From Posidonia oceanica (lineage: Eukaryota > Streptophyta > Magnoliopsida > Alismatales > Posidoniaceae), in the NCBI GenBank assembly GCA_037176725.1, contig JAZBRS010000039.1, positions 20,930,001-20,994,000 on the forward strand: a DNA stretch of 64,000 bases, given 5' to 3'. The translations under genes were made by a program, and so were the position numbers. The first letter of the stretch is position 1; the number at the start of each line of letters is the position of its first letter. The notes under the pieces are model-generated. The model saw only the letters and a list, made by a program, of their open reading frames with translations. It was not told where the DNA came from and searched no databases. This document shows positions 1-10,332 of this stretch, in pieces.

Positions 1-251
1 AGAAGGAAAAGGAAGAAAGGAGCCAGTCCAGGCTTATGACAGAGAAGGGAAAGGAGGACTTGGTTTCGACTAGTTCCTCAATGAGCAGTCGTTATAGTGG
101 AGTTTACGAAAACATTTCACCAGTGTAGGGATTTCCAATCCGAATACATCCCCACTGGGAAATATCATATTAGTGAAACCAACCAAATCTACCTTCCCAA
201 GTGAAGAGGACACAGCTAATGAATACATTTTTGGCTTATTCCAAACACTAG

Positions 252-420
252 AGTTGCCAGTAGAGCCTCTAGAAGGTCAGACTGCAAGAGTGTTGCCAGT
301 AGAGCCTCTAGAAGGTCAGACTACAACAGGGACTCCACCATCGCCATTAGAGCTGCCAGTAGAGCCTCCAGAAGGTCAGACTACAACAGAGTTGCCAACA
401 GAGCCTCCAAAAGGTTAGAC
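252..420 (+). repeat. Coding minisatellite in C pre-RT region
   Basis: Four imperfect units encode the peptide LPVEPLEGQT or close variants, starting near 254, 293, 353 and 392 (spacings of 39, 60 and 39 bp). The surrounding open stretch (173-418) is rich in Pro, Glu and Thr and probably belongs to the variable linker between protease and reverse transcriptase that is long in this lineage. A TAG closes it at 416-418. Confidence 0.6.
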
Positions 421-583
421 TGCAACAGAAATTCCTCCGGCTGCCAAGGGATCATCATCGCCACCACTATTAGGCACACAGGCTCCCGAACCACTGGACA
501 AGCCACCTCCTTCTCTTCCTTCTCCTTCTGGCACCGCCGCTTCCAAGTCCTCTCTTCCTCCAGCTCCGAACCTCTGTTCTTCT

Positions 584-3253
584 TTGGAGCAACTGATGGA
601 GAAAAATCTACGCAGGTCACAACGACTGGTAGATAAGGCTCGCCGCATCACCGCGAACCTCTCCGAAGATCTGCAGCCCCACGGGCTTGAAATTGATCCT
701 GACCTAGGAGCAAATCATGAGTTTTTCGAAGATGGTGGGAACATCAGTGATGACGAGCCCGCCTAGAAAGGCACCAACCTCTACTGATGGAGGTAACTCT
801 AGGGGCATCCCCCTAGATTCTGTAAATAAAACTCTTTTTAATTCTGCATTGTTTTCATTTCCTAGAAATAGTGGTAATTTACTTTCTGTTTTCAATAAGG
901 GAGAGGATCACCATGTTGGTTGTAGCAGCTCGCGGTCAACTTCGACCACCACTTCAAAAACTGTGCACGTGTGTCAATACACGGAGGCAATGCCTCAGGA
1001 GCTAGCTGCTGCTAACATGGTTTTCCTAGTAGAAGAATTTGATCAATTTGGGAAGTGTGCAAGAATCGAGCCATATGAACTAGTCAGTTGTAGTAATGAT
1101 GAAGAGGACCAAGAAACTGACTCAAACCTGCTCAAACACCTAATAGATAAATATGATGAACAGACTAAGGCAGCCGAGGAGGAGATCATAGATGTCAACC
1201 TGGGGACCACAGAAGAGCCGAAGCCAATACTCATAAGTGCCACTTTGAGCCCAGAAGAGCGAGCAGAGATGGTGCAAATTCTGTAGGAGTTTGTGGATGT
1301 GTGGCCTTCAAATACGAAGACATGCCCGGTCTGCAATCAGCCCTAGTGGAACACCTGCTTCCACTAAACTCTAGAGCCAAACCTGTCAAGTAGAAACTAA
1401 GGCGATGGAGACCAGAGTTAGCACTCAAAGTCGAAGAGGAGATCGACAAGCTCCATAAGGTGAAATTCATCAAAGTGGTGGTATATCCTGACTAGGTCTC
1501 CAACATAGTGCCAGTTGCCAAGAAGGGTGGAAAAGTTAAGGTTTGCCTTGACTATCGCAACCTCAATGCTGCTTGTCCTAAAGATGACTTCCCTTTGCCA
1601 CATATCGACTTGCTAGTTGACAATACAGCAGGATTCGAGATGTTATCATTCATGGATGGCTTCTCCATCTACAATCGGATCAAGTTGGTAGAAGAAGACC
1701 AAGAGAAGACATCATTCATTACACCATGGGGAACATACTGTTATGTGGTCATGCCTTTTGGTCTTAAAAATGCCGGGGTGACATATCAAAGAGCAATGAT
1801 GGCAATCTTCCATGACATGATGCACGACTACATGGAGGAGTATGTTGATGATATCCTGGTCAAATCAAAAACAAGGGAAGGCCACTTTGAAACACTAAGA
1901 AGGGTATTGAGTAGAGCAAGGCAATATCAGTTAAAGATGAACCCAAAGAAGTGTGTGTTTGGAGTCATTGCTGGGAAACTACTGGGCTTCATCATCAGCA
2001 AAAGAGGAATTGAAGTAGACCTACAGAAGGCTATAGTAATAGCACAAATGCCTCCTCCATGGAATATCAAGGAGCTCAGAGGACTCATCGGCCACTTAGA
2101 GTTCATCAGAAGATTCATCTCGCAGCATGCCGACTGATGTATGCCTTTCTATGAGCTATTAAAGGGAGGAAAAGAGTTTGCTTAGGATAAAAGTTGCCAG
2201 AAAGCTTTTGATGAGCTCAAGGCATACCTCATGAGCCCTCCGGTCTTGACAGCACCCGTACCAGGAAAACTATTGTTGCTGTATGTGGCGGTCACCTCAT
2301 CCTCCATTGGGGTAGTGCTAGCCCAGCATGATGAAGACGGAAAGAAAGAGAAGGCTATCTACTATCTGAGTAGAACTTTCCCAGAGTACAAGGAAAAGTA
2401 CACATCCATAGAAAAGCATTGCCAAGCCTTAGTATGGGCTTCTCAAAAATTGAGGCACTATTTCCTGGCTCATAAAGTCTGTTACATTGCCAAAATGGAT
2501 CCAATCAAGTATATGTTGGAAAAGCCAACCCTCTCTGGAAGGCTAGCAAGATGGCAACTCCTCCTCACTGAGTTTGACCTTCAATATGTATCTCAGAAAG
2601 CAGTCAAGGGGCAAGCCATAGCGGATCATTTGGTAGGTTTACCAATAGAAGACTATCAACCAGTCTAGACAGACTTTCCATATGAGGAAATACTGGAAAT
2701 ACAAGCTACAGAGCCTCCCAGTCAACAATGGACCCTCTACTTTGATGGAGCACTCAACAGGCAAGGGGCAGGCATCGGAGTGGCGCTTCTCACCTCGGAA
2801 GGAGTCCTCATCCCATGAGCTGTGCAACTGAACTTCGTTGCAAATACCAACAACATTGCAGAATACGAGGCCTTGATCCTCAGATTACGTCTAGCTCTGG
2901 AGCTAGGGGCAAAGTGGCTAAAGCTCATCGGAGACTCCCAGTTGGTTCTAAGACAAATTCTGAATAAATACAGAACCCTCAACCCTAGGCTAGAAACATA
3001 CAAAGGCACTGCCCGTCTATTGTTAGCTTGGTTCCAGCAAGTGGTGTATGTCCATACCATCTAGAGTCATAACCTTCTGGTAGATGCTCTTGCTTCATTG
3101 GCTTCTTCAATTGAGTTCCCCATCAATACCCAAGAGCAAACATTTATGGTGCAGCAGCATGGGGCATCCGTCATTGACTCAACTGAATCATGGGCGGTGG
3201 AGCTCAAACAGAGAATTGGGGAATCAAAGGCAACTAAGTTTGAAGTTTGCTAC
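584..3253 (+). pseudogene. pol: C pol, part 1: pre-RT, RT, RNase H, aRNase H (broken)
   Basis: The pre-RT segment (717-1285, phase of 717) carries an acidic stretch like the one before RT in element B. A net 1-bp loss near 1300 moves the frame to that of the RT. RT motifs include DYRNLN, SFMDGFS, VMPFGLKNAG and the catalytic YVDD at 1841-1852. The first RNase H (about 2250-2620) has lost the usual DAS aspartate. The archaeal-type RNase H follows (LYFDGAL near 2740, AEYEAL, GDSQLVL, VDALASLA near 3080). In-frame stops lie at about 1391, 1493, 2135, 2183, 2666, 2816 and 3061; several match CAG in element B, so C-to-T decay is likely. The product is not functional. Element A interrupts the gene between aRNase H and integrase. 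Confidence 0.88.
3249..3253. other. Target-site duplication of element A, left copy (GCTAC)
   Basis: GCTAC directly precedes the 5' LTR of A (TGTTGACACC...) and is repeated at 53952-53956 directly after its 3' LTR (...GATCGCTACA). A 5-bp duplication is the usual Ty3/gypsy integration footprint. It proves that 3254-53951 entered as one unit. Confidence 0.95.
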
Positions 3254-5135
3254 TGTTGACACCCCATCTTGGCAGGCTTGGATCCTTGGAGCCCTCCTGG
3301 CGATTGCTGGACTCAAACCCAAAACCAAACCCTAATCCTCTTCTTTACCCTCCAAAATCAGCCCATCTTGACCTAAGCCTTTACCCCTCTTCCCAAGCTC
3401 AAAACCTAACCAAAATCCATAGGAAAACCCACCAACACCCACTTAGCAAGCCTACCTAAGAACCTAGAAATTTCCAAACCTAGACCATTCCCAAAAACCC
3501 TAGAAAACCTAGGCAAAACTCCCCTTTTTCTACACCTTGAAACCCCTCCAAAACCTTTTTAGAATCAAACCAAAACTTCAGAACGAACACCTCAAACCCT
3601 AGACTACCCACTCACCAATTTTCACCTCATTCCAAGACCCTTAAGCCCCCCTTTCATCCAAATTATCCTTTTCTCTCTCCGGGATTATCATTTTCTCTCT
3701 CCTCTCTCTCTCCTGATTATCATCTCTCTTTTCATCCCCTTTTTGCCCTTTTTCTAGCCTGGCTGTGGGCCCCCTTTGTACTTCTATCCCTTCTCTATCT
3801 TATTCCTATTTTTACTTTATTTTTAGCTTTTTTCCTGAATTTTAAAAATCATTTCTCTCCAACCTATCTCTTTTCCTTTTATTTCCCTCTTTTTCCCTCT
3901 TCCTTCTTCCATCTCTTTTCCTTTGCCTTCTCTTGCAAAAATCCATGAAAACCCCTAAAAATCTGTAAAACCCCAAAATATAAAAGAAACAAATCAGAAC
4001 CCTAAGAAAAAAATTAAAAAACATTAAACAAGCAATTAAAAACCTAAACTTAACTAAATCAAACTAAAAGGAAAACCAAGCATGTAAGCTAAAAAATGCA
4101 AAACAAATCAAAAGAAAACACTGAAAAATCAAGGAAAAAACTAAAATAAAACCAAAACCCACCAAAAGTAAGAACCCCATCAAAAGAATTAAAAAACAAA
4201 CCCTAAAAAGAAGAATTAAAAAACAAACACCAAAACAAGTAATTAAAGAAACAAAGAGACTTAACCTAACAAACCTAAGAGAAAAAACAAACTAAAAACT
4301 TAATTAAAAGGAAAAGAAAAACACATCTAAAAGACTTAAAAACACCCTATCAAACCAGAAAAATCTAACTCCAAGAAAAATCAACAAATAAAAATCAAAG
4401 CATAATTTAAAAGACTTAAGAAAGAAAAAACCATAAGAAGACTAAGACTTAAAAACCTAAAACCAATCTTGATTAATACAAAAATAAATCCTAAAAAATC
4501 CTAATCAATGTCCTGAGTATCTAACAAGAGAAACACAATTTTTAAAACAATTTAAAAAAGGGTTTAACAAACATTTAATCAAGTGAAAACCAATTAAAAG
4601 CAAAACCAAAACCCTAAAACCCTAATCAAGCCCAAAACACATTAATCAACCCAAAATGGCCATTAAAAAATTTAATTAAAATCCAAATCTACATCACAAC
4701 CTTTCTAATATTTTTATTTATTTTTAGTTCATTTTTACTAATTTTATTTCCCCATTCTACCCTCTCTTCTTTCTTACCTCTCTTTTTCTTTCTTTCCTTT
4801 CCTTACTGGGCCCAATCCAGCCCGTTTTTCTTTTTTCCTTTATTTCTTTTTTTCCTTCGGCCCGCAGCAGTCCGGCCCACGCCCCTCCTTCTTCCTCCTG
4901 CTCCTTCTGCAGATTTTCTGCAACACTCTCCCGCGGCGAGCAACAGCCTTCCCTCCTCCTTTTTCAAATTCAAAGCCATCCATCCCGTCAATCCACAGCA
5001 GCTCGCCGCCTCTCTTCCATCTCAGCACCAATTCCGGAGGCTTTCAATGCCGGTCGCCTCGCCATCTCTTGTCTGCTGCAGTGGCCGCCGGTGGAATTTG
5101 AAATTCAGCAGCGCGCCAGCAGCCACCTCCTCCTC

Positions 5136-5143
5136 ATATAAGC
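5136..5143 (+). promoter_or_regulatory. Possible TATA box in A 5' LTR
   Basis: CATATAAGCC lies at the end of a GC-rich stretch, with a CT/GA-rich start-site-like segment about 30 bp downstream. It is kept in A's 3' LTR near 50082-50089. The corresponding part of B's LTR lacks it, so it may be family-specific or chance. Confidence 0.25.
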
Positions 5144-8117
5144 CTCTAGTCATCTCCTCCTTCCTTCGGCTTCGAACGATCCAGAGAGAGAGCGAGCGAT
5201 CAGAAAACCCTGAGAGACCCATCCCTTTGCAACTTCCTCCACCTGAGCGACCTTCCTCCTTCTTCCTCTCTACCTCCTCCAATTTCTAGAAAAAGAGAGC
5301 AGTAGAGGAGGGTGCTTGAGCGTCCTCCTTGGCATCCCGGAGAGAGACCTCCAATTCCCCAGCATCCCCCATCCAATTCTTCTCTTTTTCCCCCTGAAAT
5401 CCACAGCCAACCGCCCTCTTCATTTTCCAGTAATCCAACACCCTTCCCGGCCTTAGAACTTCTCCAAATTGCTCCCCCAAATCCACCCAGCAACCAGCCT
5501 TCATTCCTCCACCATTTCACGGCCATTCCCCCACTGAAATCACCCCAGAAATCCACCTGAAAAGCCAATTGAACCCAACCTAACTCTCTTCTCAATTCCC
5601 TTCGCTCCAGTCCACCACTTCCCATCAAACTCCACCCAGATAATCACCAGACATCCACCTTTCCAGAGCACCAGACCTCCAGCCCTCTCCCTCACCATAG
5701 GCCGAGAACAACACAACAAACACCTGCACCTCCTTCTGACCAGAAAACCCACCAGCTTGCAATCTCCACCCACAGCCTCCCAAAACCCAATTCGACCGCC
5801 CAGAACCCTTCAACAGACCTCCAGCAATCTTCCAGAAGCCCCCGTCCAGCCTGAGGAGTAGCAGACACCCCCCCGGCCTCCGGCTGCCACTCTGAACCCA
5901 CGACCTGCCGAATCTCTCTCCGGTCTGCACAGCTCGTGTCTGATCATCTGGGAAGCTCCGGAGGACCGTTCTGAGGTGACTCCAGCCCTCGGGAGCAGCG
6001 GACAGCGCCCGCAGCTACCGGACGGACCCCACCGGCGACTCCTGAGGCCACCTACGTCGAGAGGGCATCTCAGACGCGGACCCAGGTAAAAGTTTCTTCC
6101 CCTAGCCCCCTTTTCTTCCCCCATTGCTTCTCAGCTCCTTAGAAGTAGGCTTCCAGCCCTCCAAACGCTCCTGCAGCTCACCGGTCTTCCCGTCTTCTCC
6201 GGCGCCGGTCCCCTGATCTCCGGACGCTCCGCCCAGCAGAACGGACTCCCGACGATTCCCAGAGCTCCGCACGGTCGCCGGCTACGTCCTCCGCCGTCTC
6301 GTGCCTCCCCAAGCCCCCTGTGTCGGCAGTGGTGAGCGCCGGTGGCTCACTGCTATAGTGCCAGCCACCGCCGGCAAATCACTGTGCATTTATTTTCTTA
6401 GTTATAAGATTTCTGTGCAGATATTGCATGTTTGCCTTAAGTTTTTTTAATTTTTGCGTTTCAGTCCTCTGTCCATTTAATATGCCTAGTTTTTAATTAG
6501 AAACCATGCTAAATTGCAGCTTTTATTCATACTTCTCAGTATTTTCTTTCTAGTCCTTTTACTGTGCTGTGCTGTTGTATCTTTTTGCATTTTAGCCCTT
6601 CTATTTTTTATTTTTGCATATAAGTCCTGTCCTAAATCAGTTCATTTAATTGCATGCATTTTACCATATGAAATTGCATTCTGCATCCCTGCATGTTTTT
6701 GATTTTGCATATAGGTCCATGCACTGTAGAAACTTAGGTTTTATTTTCAATTTTGCATACTGCATTGCATATTTTGCCTCCTATTTTTGCACATTTGCAT
6801 TTAGGTCCATTTTAAATGGACAGTAACCATTTGCATGCATTTTTGCTTACTACATTGCATTTTGGCCCCTGTTTTTTCCAAAAATTGCACATCAGTCCTT
6901 TATCAGTGTTTTCAGAGCATGTTTACCATACAAAATTGCATATTTGACCCCTACATGATTCAAAAATCACACATAGGTCCTTGCATCTTTTAAAAACCAT
7001 GTAAAAAGACTGTTTTGCCCCTAAAGTTGCATCTTAGCTCCTATGCTTACAAAATTGCATGTAGACCCTCCACTTGCATTCCCAGACTCCCCAGAACCCT
7101 GTTTTCTGGAAAATTTGCATTTTAGACCCTAGTTTTTCCAAAATTGCATCCTGATTTCTTTTTGTTTTCAAAACTTCTTCCAATGCATACCCTCTTTTCA
7201 AATTAGCTTTCTGAGCCCAGTCTTTTGCAAAATAACTCTCTGCCCTCTCCTGTTTTCAAAATCCTCCTCTGTGGACCCCATCTTTTGTGAAAATTTGCAT
7301 TTTAGCCCCTTCTTTTTCGAAAATGCTTTTGAACTCTTGTCTTTTCCAAGTTTGTTCCCCTTGTTTCTTCTTGCTTGTGCATGCATTCTGCATTTATTTA
7401 GTCTTGCATTTTAGCATCCCTTTGCACACACTAAGCACTTTTAGCTCTCCTTCACTTGGGAGGACCTTTTGCACACCCCTAGGACCTCCTGAACACCTAG
7501 ATCTGTTCTTCTCCCCTGTTCTGGCCCTTCTGCCTTGAAGCTGCAATATCTTCCGATCCGGCCGTTGGATCTTCTCAAGCAAGCTGCCCAGGCGACCGCA
7601 GCGAAGCGCTCTTCAGCATGGACCAAGCAGATCTCAGATCAGGCTCCCGGATTCCCAGGTATGTCCTCCCGAACTCCTGCATTGCATTCATTTGCATGCC
7701 ATTTGCATAGTTTTCCTCGTTTTCGATTTCTGTTTCTTTGAGCATGTAGAATAGGACCTCCTCTTCTTGTCTATCAACTCAGATCTCCATTTCGCGTTTC
7801 CCTATGTGTTTTGTGTTAAGTTTTCCCTGGATTTACCACTTAATGTGACTTTCTTCCCCCTTTTCCACGATCCGATCGCATCGCGAGCTTTGGGCAACAT
7901 GCGAGACACACCGTGGAATGGTTCAGTGGGAAATGGTCGCAAAAGAGGTGGTAATCCCCCCATTTGCTCACCCTCCCCTTTGTAGGTCTTCACACCTACT
8001 CTGTGTGGCCCTGAACAGCGCCTGTTCTCACACATGCGCTGTTCTGCTTCTCCTTTTTCTGCTTCTAATCTTTTCCTTGCATTTGCATTCGCACGGCTTT
8101 TCCGAGGTTTTATCTCG

Positions 8118-8370
8118 CAGTTTTGGCACCGTTTTGCGTGCCCGTTCTCGTTTTGGCACCGTTTTGCGTGCCTGCTTTGTCTTTCGCGTCGTTTTGCACG
8201 CTCGCCCTGTTTTTGGCACAGTTTTGCGTGCTCGTCACCGTCTTTTGCACCGATTTGCATGCTGCCTTGCTTTCTCGCCCGTTTTACGTGCCGACCTTGT
8301 CTTTTTGCACCATTTTGCGCGCTTTCTTGTTTTTTCCTCGTTTTGCGTGCTTTACGCCGTTTTCTCTTGC
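8118..8370 (+). repeat. 30-bp-unit array, short version, A 5' LTR
   Basis: About eight or nine degenerate units of roughly 30 bp are built around GCACCGTTTTGCGTGCC. The same motif is expanded to about 25 units in B's 5' LTR and about 34 in B's 3' LTR. The unit length is a multiple of three, which keeps long meaningless frames open on both strands. Confidence 0.75.
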
Positions 8371-8420
8371 ATGTCGATCGCATTGCATGGTTTTACCGTT
8401 GTTTTGCTTTTTCGCTTGCA

Positions 8421-8432
8421 TTTGCATATAAG
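8421..8432 (+). promoter_or_regulatory. Candidate TATA-like site at start of shared LTR block (A)
   Basis: TTTGCATATAAGG sits at the upstream edge of the block shared by all LTRs here (B 5' LTR: GCATATAGGG near 22329; D, minus strand: GCATTAGGG). If used, the transcript start would fall about 30 bp downstream and R-U5 would be about 550 bp. No experimental support is available. Confidence 0.3.
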
Positions 8433-8611
8433 GCTGTAATGCTTACTGCCTGGAGTTCTCACGAGCCCGGTTTCGCCCGGTTCGAAACACAGACAGCGTA
8501 GCTGAGCACTTAGACAGCACGTTTACTTCCTTGCCCTGCATCTCTCTACTTAGAGCACACCTTGAGCATTCATTTAGGCATTCCTAGGCACATAGGCATT
8601 CAACCCTGCAT

Positions 8612-8760
8612 TTCCCTGCGCATGCGAGCGTAAGCCTAGAAAGACCGATTCTCGGGCGTGTCAAGGGTGCCTAACACCTTCCCCACACGTAACAGGAGTC
8701 CTTGCCCTGTCTTTTGGCCTGCAATGACCATACTGCCCTTATCCTAGGCTAGAGTCATCT
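8612..8760 (+). promoter_or_regulatory. LTR block conserved across A, B and D
   Basis: The segment with AAGCCTAGAAAGACCGATT, then GGGTGCCTAACACCTTCCCC, then TAACAGGAGTCC is nearly the same in B (22540-22660, 43480-43600), A 3' LTR (53570-53690) and reverse-complemented D (about 58915-59000), although the rest of these LTRs has diverged. GGTG/CACC and GGGG/CCCC can pair around CCTAA, giving a small stem-loop. It probably lies in R or U5. Its role is unknown; polyadenylation, dimerisation or packaging are possible. Confidence 0.6.
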
Positions 8761-8879
8761 CATTTGCATGTATTTGCATTTGTTTCCTTTGCATTGCTTT
8801 GCTTTGCATTTCTTGCTTGGTTTTGCGTGTTAATTCACGCATTTCCCCCGATTTTCCTTGTCTCCCGTTAATAGACATG

Positions 8880-8891
8880 GTGGCGACTCTG
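8880..8891 (+). other. PBS-like 12-mer inside A 5' LTR
   Basis: GTGGCGACTCTG repeats the first 12 bases of the GTGGCGACTCTG-CTGGGGA segment that spans the true PBS at 9006, about 125 bp downstream. The B LTR carries GTGGCGACTCCG, matching B's own PBS at the variable base. In A's 3' LTR one base differs (GTGGCAACTCTG, 53827-53838). In D the minus strand reads GTGGCGACTCC (58773-58783). Confidence 0.6.
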
Positions 8892-9005
8892 ATTTGTCTT
8901 ATCTTTCTTTTTTCTCCTCGATTTCAAGTGTTTTCGAGTCGAGCCTCTTCCTCGGATCCAATCGCCGCTAAATAGCGAGCCTGATTCCGATCGGGATCGC
9001 TACAG

Positions 9006-9023
9006 TGGCGACTCTGCTGGGGA
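9006..9023 (+). other. Primer-binding site of element A
   Basis: TGGCGACTCTGCTGGGGA starts one base after the LTR end. Its complement ends in CCA, as a tRNA 3' end must. It differs at one base from B's site, which matches the plant tRNA-Arg(ACG) 3' end as I recall it; Ogre elements are known to use tRNA-Arg. Minus-strand DNA synthesis would start here. Confidence 0.88.
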
Positions 9024-10332
9024 TAGGTAGACTCCGGCTTTCGTTCCTGGCTTTTTGCTCGCCTGTTTTCGCAGTTTTGCTTGCCTTGTGTGCCTTCTTT
9101 GTCTGCTTTGCTCGTTTTTCTGTGCAAACTCCTAGAAAGTCGCTTCGTGGCTACTTTGCTTAGGTTTTGCACCTCTTTCGTCTCGGTTTGCGCTCCCTTT
9201 CGCTTGGCTTTGCTTCTCTGCTTGTTTATTTACTTATTGTCTTGCTTACGCTCTTACTTCCTTTACAGCTTACTTGTCTTTATTTTTCTTGCCTTACTTG
9301 CTTATTATTGCTTTAATTATCGCACATTGCATGTCTACATACTTGTTTGGCAACGATACATGCTTTTTGAATGTTGAATGCTTCTCTTACACTTTTGCTA
9401 TGTCACTACGCACGCACATGCCTTGCATACATGCCTTTTGACTTGATGAATGTTTTTTCTTCACCATTATGCTCACAAACACTCGCACATGCCATGCACT
9501 TGCCTTTTGCTGTGTTGTATGTTGTTTGCCTACCATGCTTGATTGATTTTCTTCCCCTTCGCACATGCCATGCCTAGGATAGTAGAGACTTGTCTGCTCT
9601 CCCCATGGTTAACTAAAAACTGCAAGTAAAAAGAACTCCTAGGAGCAACTAGAGACTCTGAACAATCCTTCACTCCCTCTGGTTAATAAAATGTGCAAGA
9701 TAAAAGACTTTAAGCATTTGCATAAGCATCATATAGGGCATGCATTCTTCTCATCTGAGTCCACCTATTAGTCTGCGAAGGACGGTCCCGGCTTCTTGTT
9801 CCACCGCTTTGGGCGTGGCACGAGCCAGTCGGTCTGTCCCCCCCTCGTCCGGGGGTCGTGTCGGTGTTAGTAGAGGGTACCACCCACGTTTTGGCGGGGT
9901 AGAGGCCACCAACGCACCACCTTGTCATTTCCTGAGCTTTGGGCCGAGAGTTAGACAGGGAACCTACTTTTCTGACCTGAGTCGGTGACCCGTACACCCA
10001 GGGATACCCAAAGTACACAACCTTGCTAGGAAACACTAGTTAGGTGAGGGGGGCATACTAGAAAGCATGCATATCATTCATGCCATTTAACTAACTCATT
10101 TGCATTCATCTTTTAGTTTCTAACCCTAATTTCCTTCTGTTGTGTCAGCGTGATCGGTAAGCGAGTTTCCCTTTGCTAGAGCTCGAGTATCGGCCCCCGT
10201 TGACACCCCTTTTGCGACTTCATTCGCGACCATTCCCCTTCCAAGCTATCCGCATTTGCGACGATAGCTCCTCTTAGGAAGCACCGCTTGAATACCCGTC
10301 GCAGCCCTGTTCTCACGCGATCTAGGTCAGCA
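9024..10332 (+). other. A leader (5' untranslated region)
   Basis: This 1.3-kb non-coding stretch between PBS and the gag ATG begins with a T-rich part (9050-9560) and then a block (9720-10060) much more like element B's (23690-24030) than the flanking sequence is. Inside is a hairpin (9795-9824): CTTGT pairs with ACGAG, with an inner CCAC/GTGG stem around a TTTGG loop. The same hairpin in B has different, still complementary arms. The block is a candidate packaging or dimerisation signal. There is no ORF1 upstream of gag, unlike Ogre proper. Confidence 0.7.

Larger units (their letters stand above)
1..3253 (+). mobile_element. Element C, left part (old Ty3/gypsy Tat/Ogre-like)
   Basis: This is the 3' half of the coding region of a decayed LTR retrotransposon whose 5' end lies outside the window. 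It runs from a Pro/Glu-rich pre-RT region into reverse transcriptase, RNase H and archaeal-type RNase H, and is cut at 3253 by element A. C resumes at 53957 with the integrase in the same reading frame. Bases 1-172 hold no recognisable coding signal. C is the oldest layer: it hosts A, which hosts B, and its pol has at least a dozen stops plus a frameshift. Confidence 0.9.
3254..9004 (+). repeat. 5' LTR of element A (5751 bp)
   Basis: It begins TGTTGACACC at 3254 and ends GATCGCTACA at 9004, one base before the PBS. Zones: pyrimidine-rich 3650-3840; A-rich 3950-4680; GC- and CT-rich 4830-6360; a 6400-7450 zone where TTGCAT followed by an AG-CC phrase recurs every 40-60 bp; a short 30-bp-unit array 8118-8370; and a block shared with the LTRs of B and D from about 8410 to the end. 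No gene is supported; open frames in it are shadows of low-complexity sequence. The partner LTR is 48208-53951. Confidence 0.95.

Noticed and set aside
3842..4024. Short minus-strand frames in A-rich LTR zones
   Set aside because: Low-complexity Phe/Lys/Arg-rich strings without homologues.
4600..4630. Telomere-like CCCTAAA units in A's 5' LTR
   Set aside because: Only two degenerate units within an A-rich stretch, and one is missing in the 3' LTR; chance or slippage.
7802..8383. 193-codon antisense frame in the A LTR (and its twin at 52749-53330)
   Set aside because: Lys/Arg/Gln-rich complement of the same 30-bp array; not a gene.
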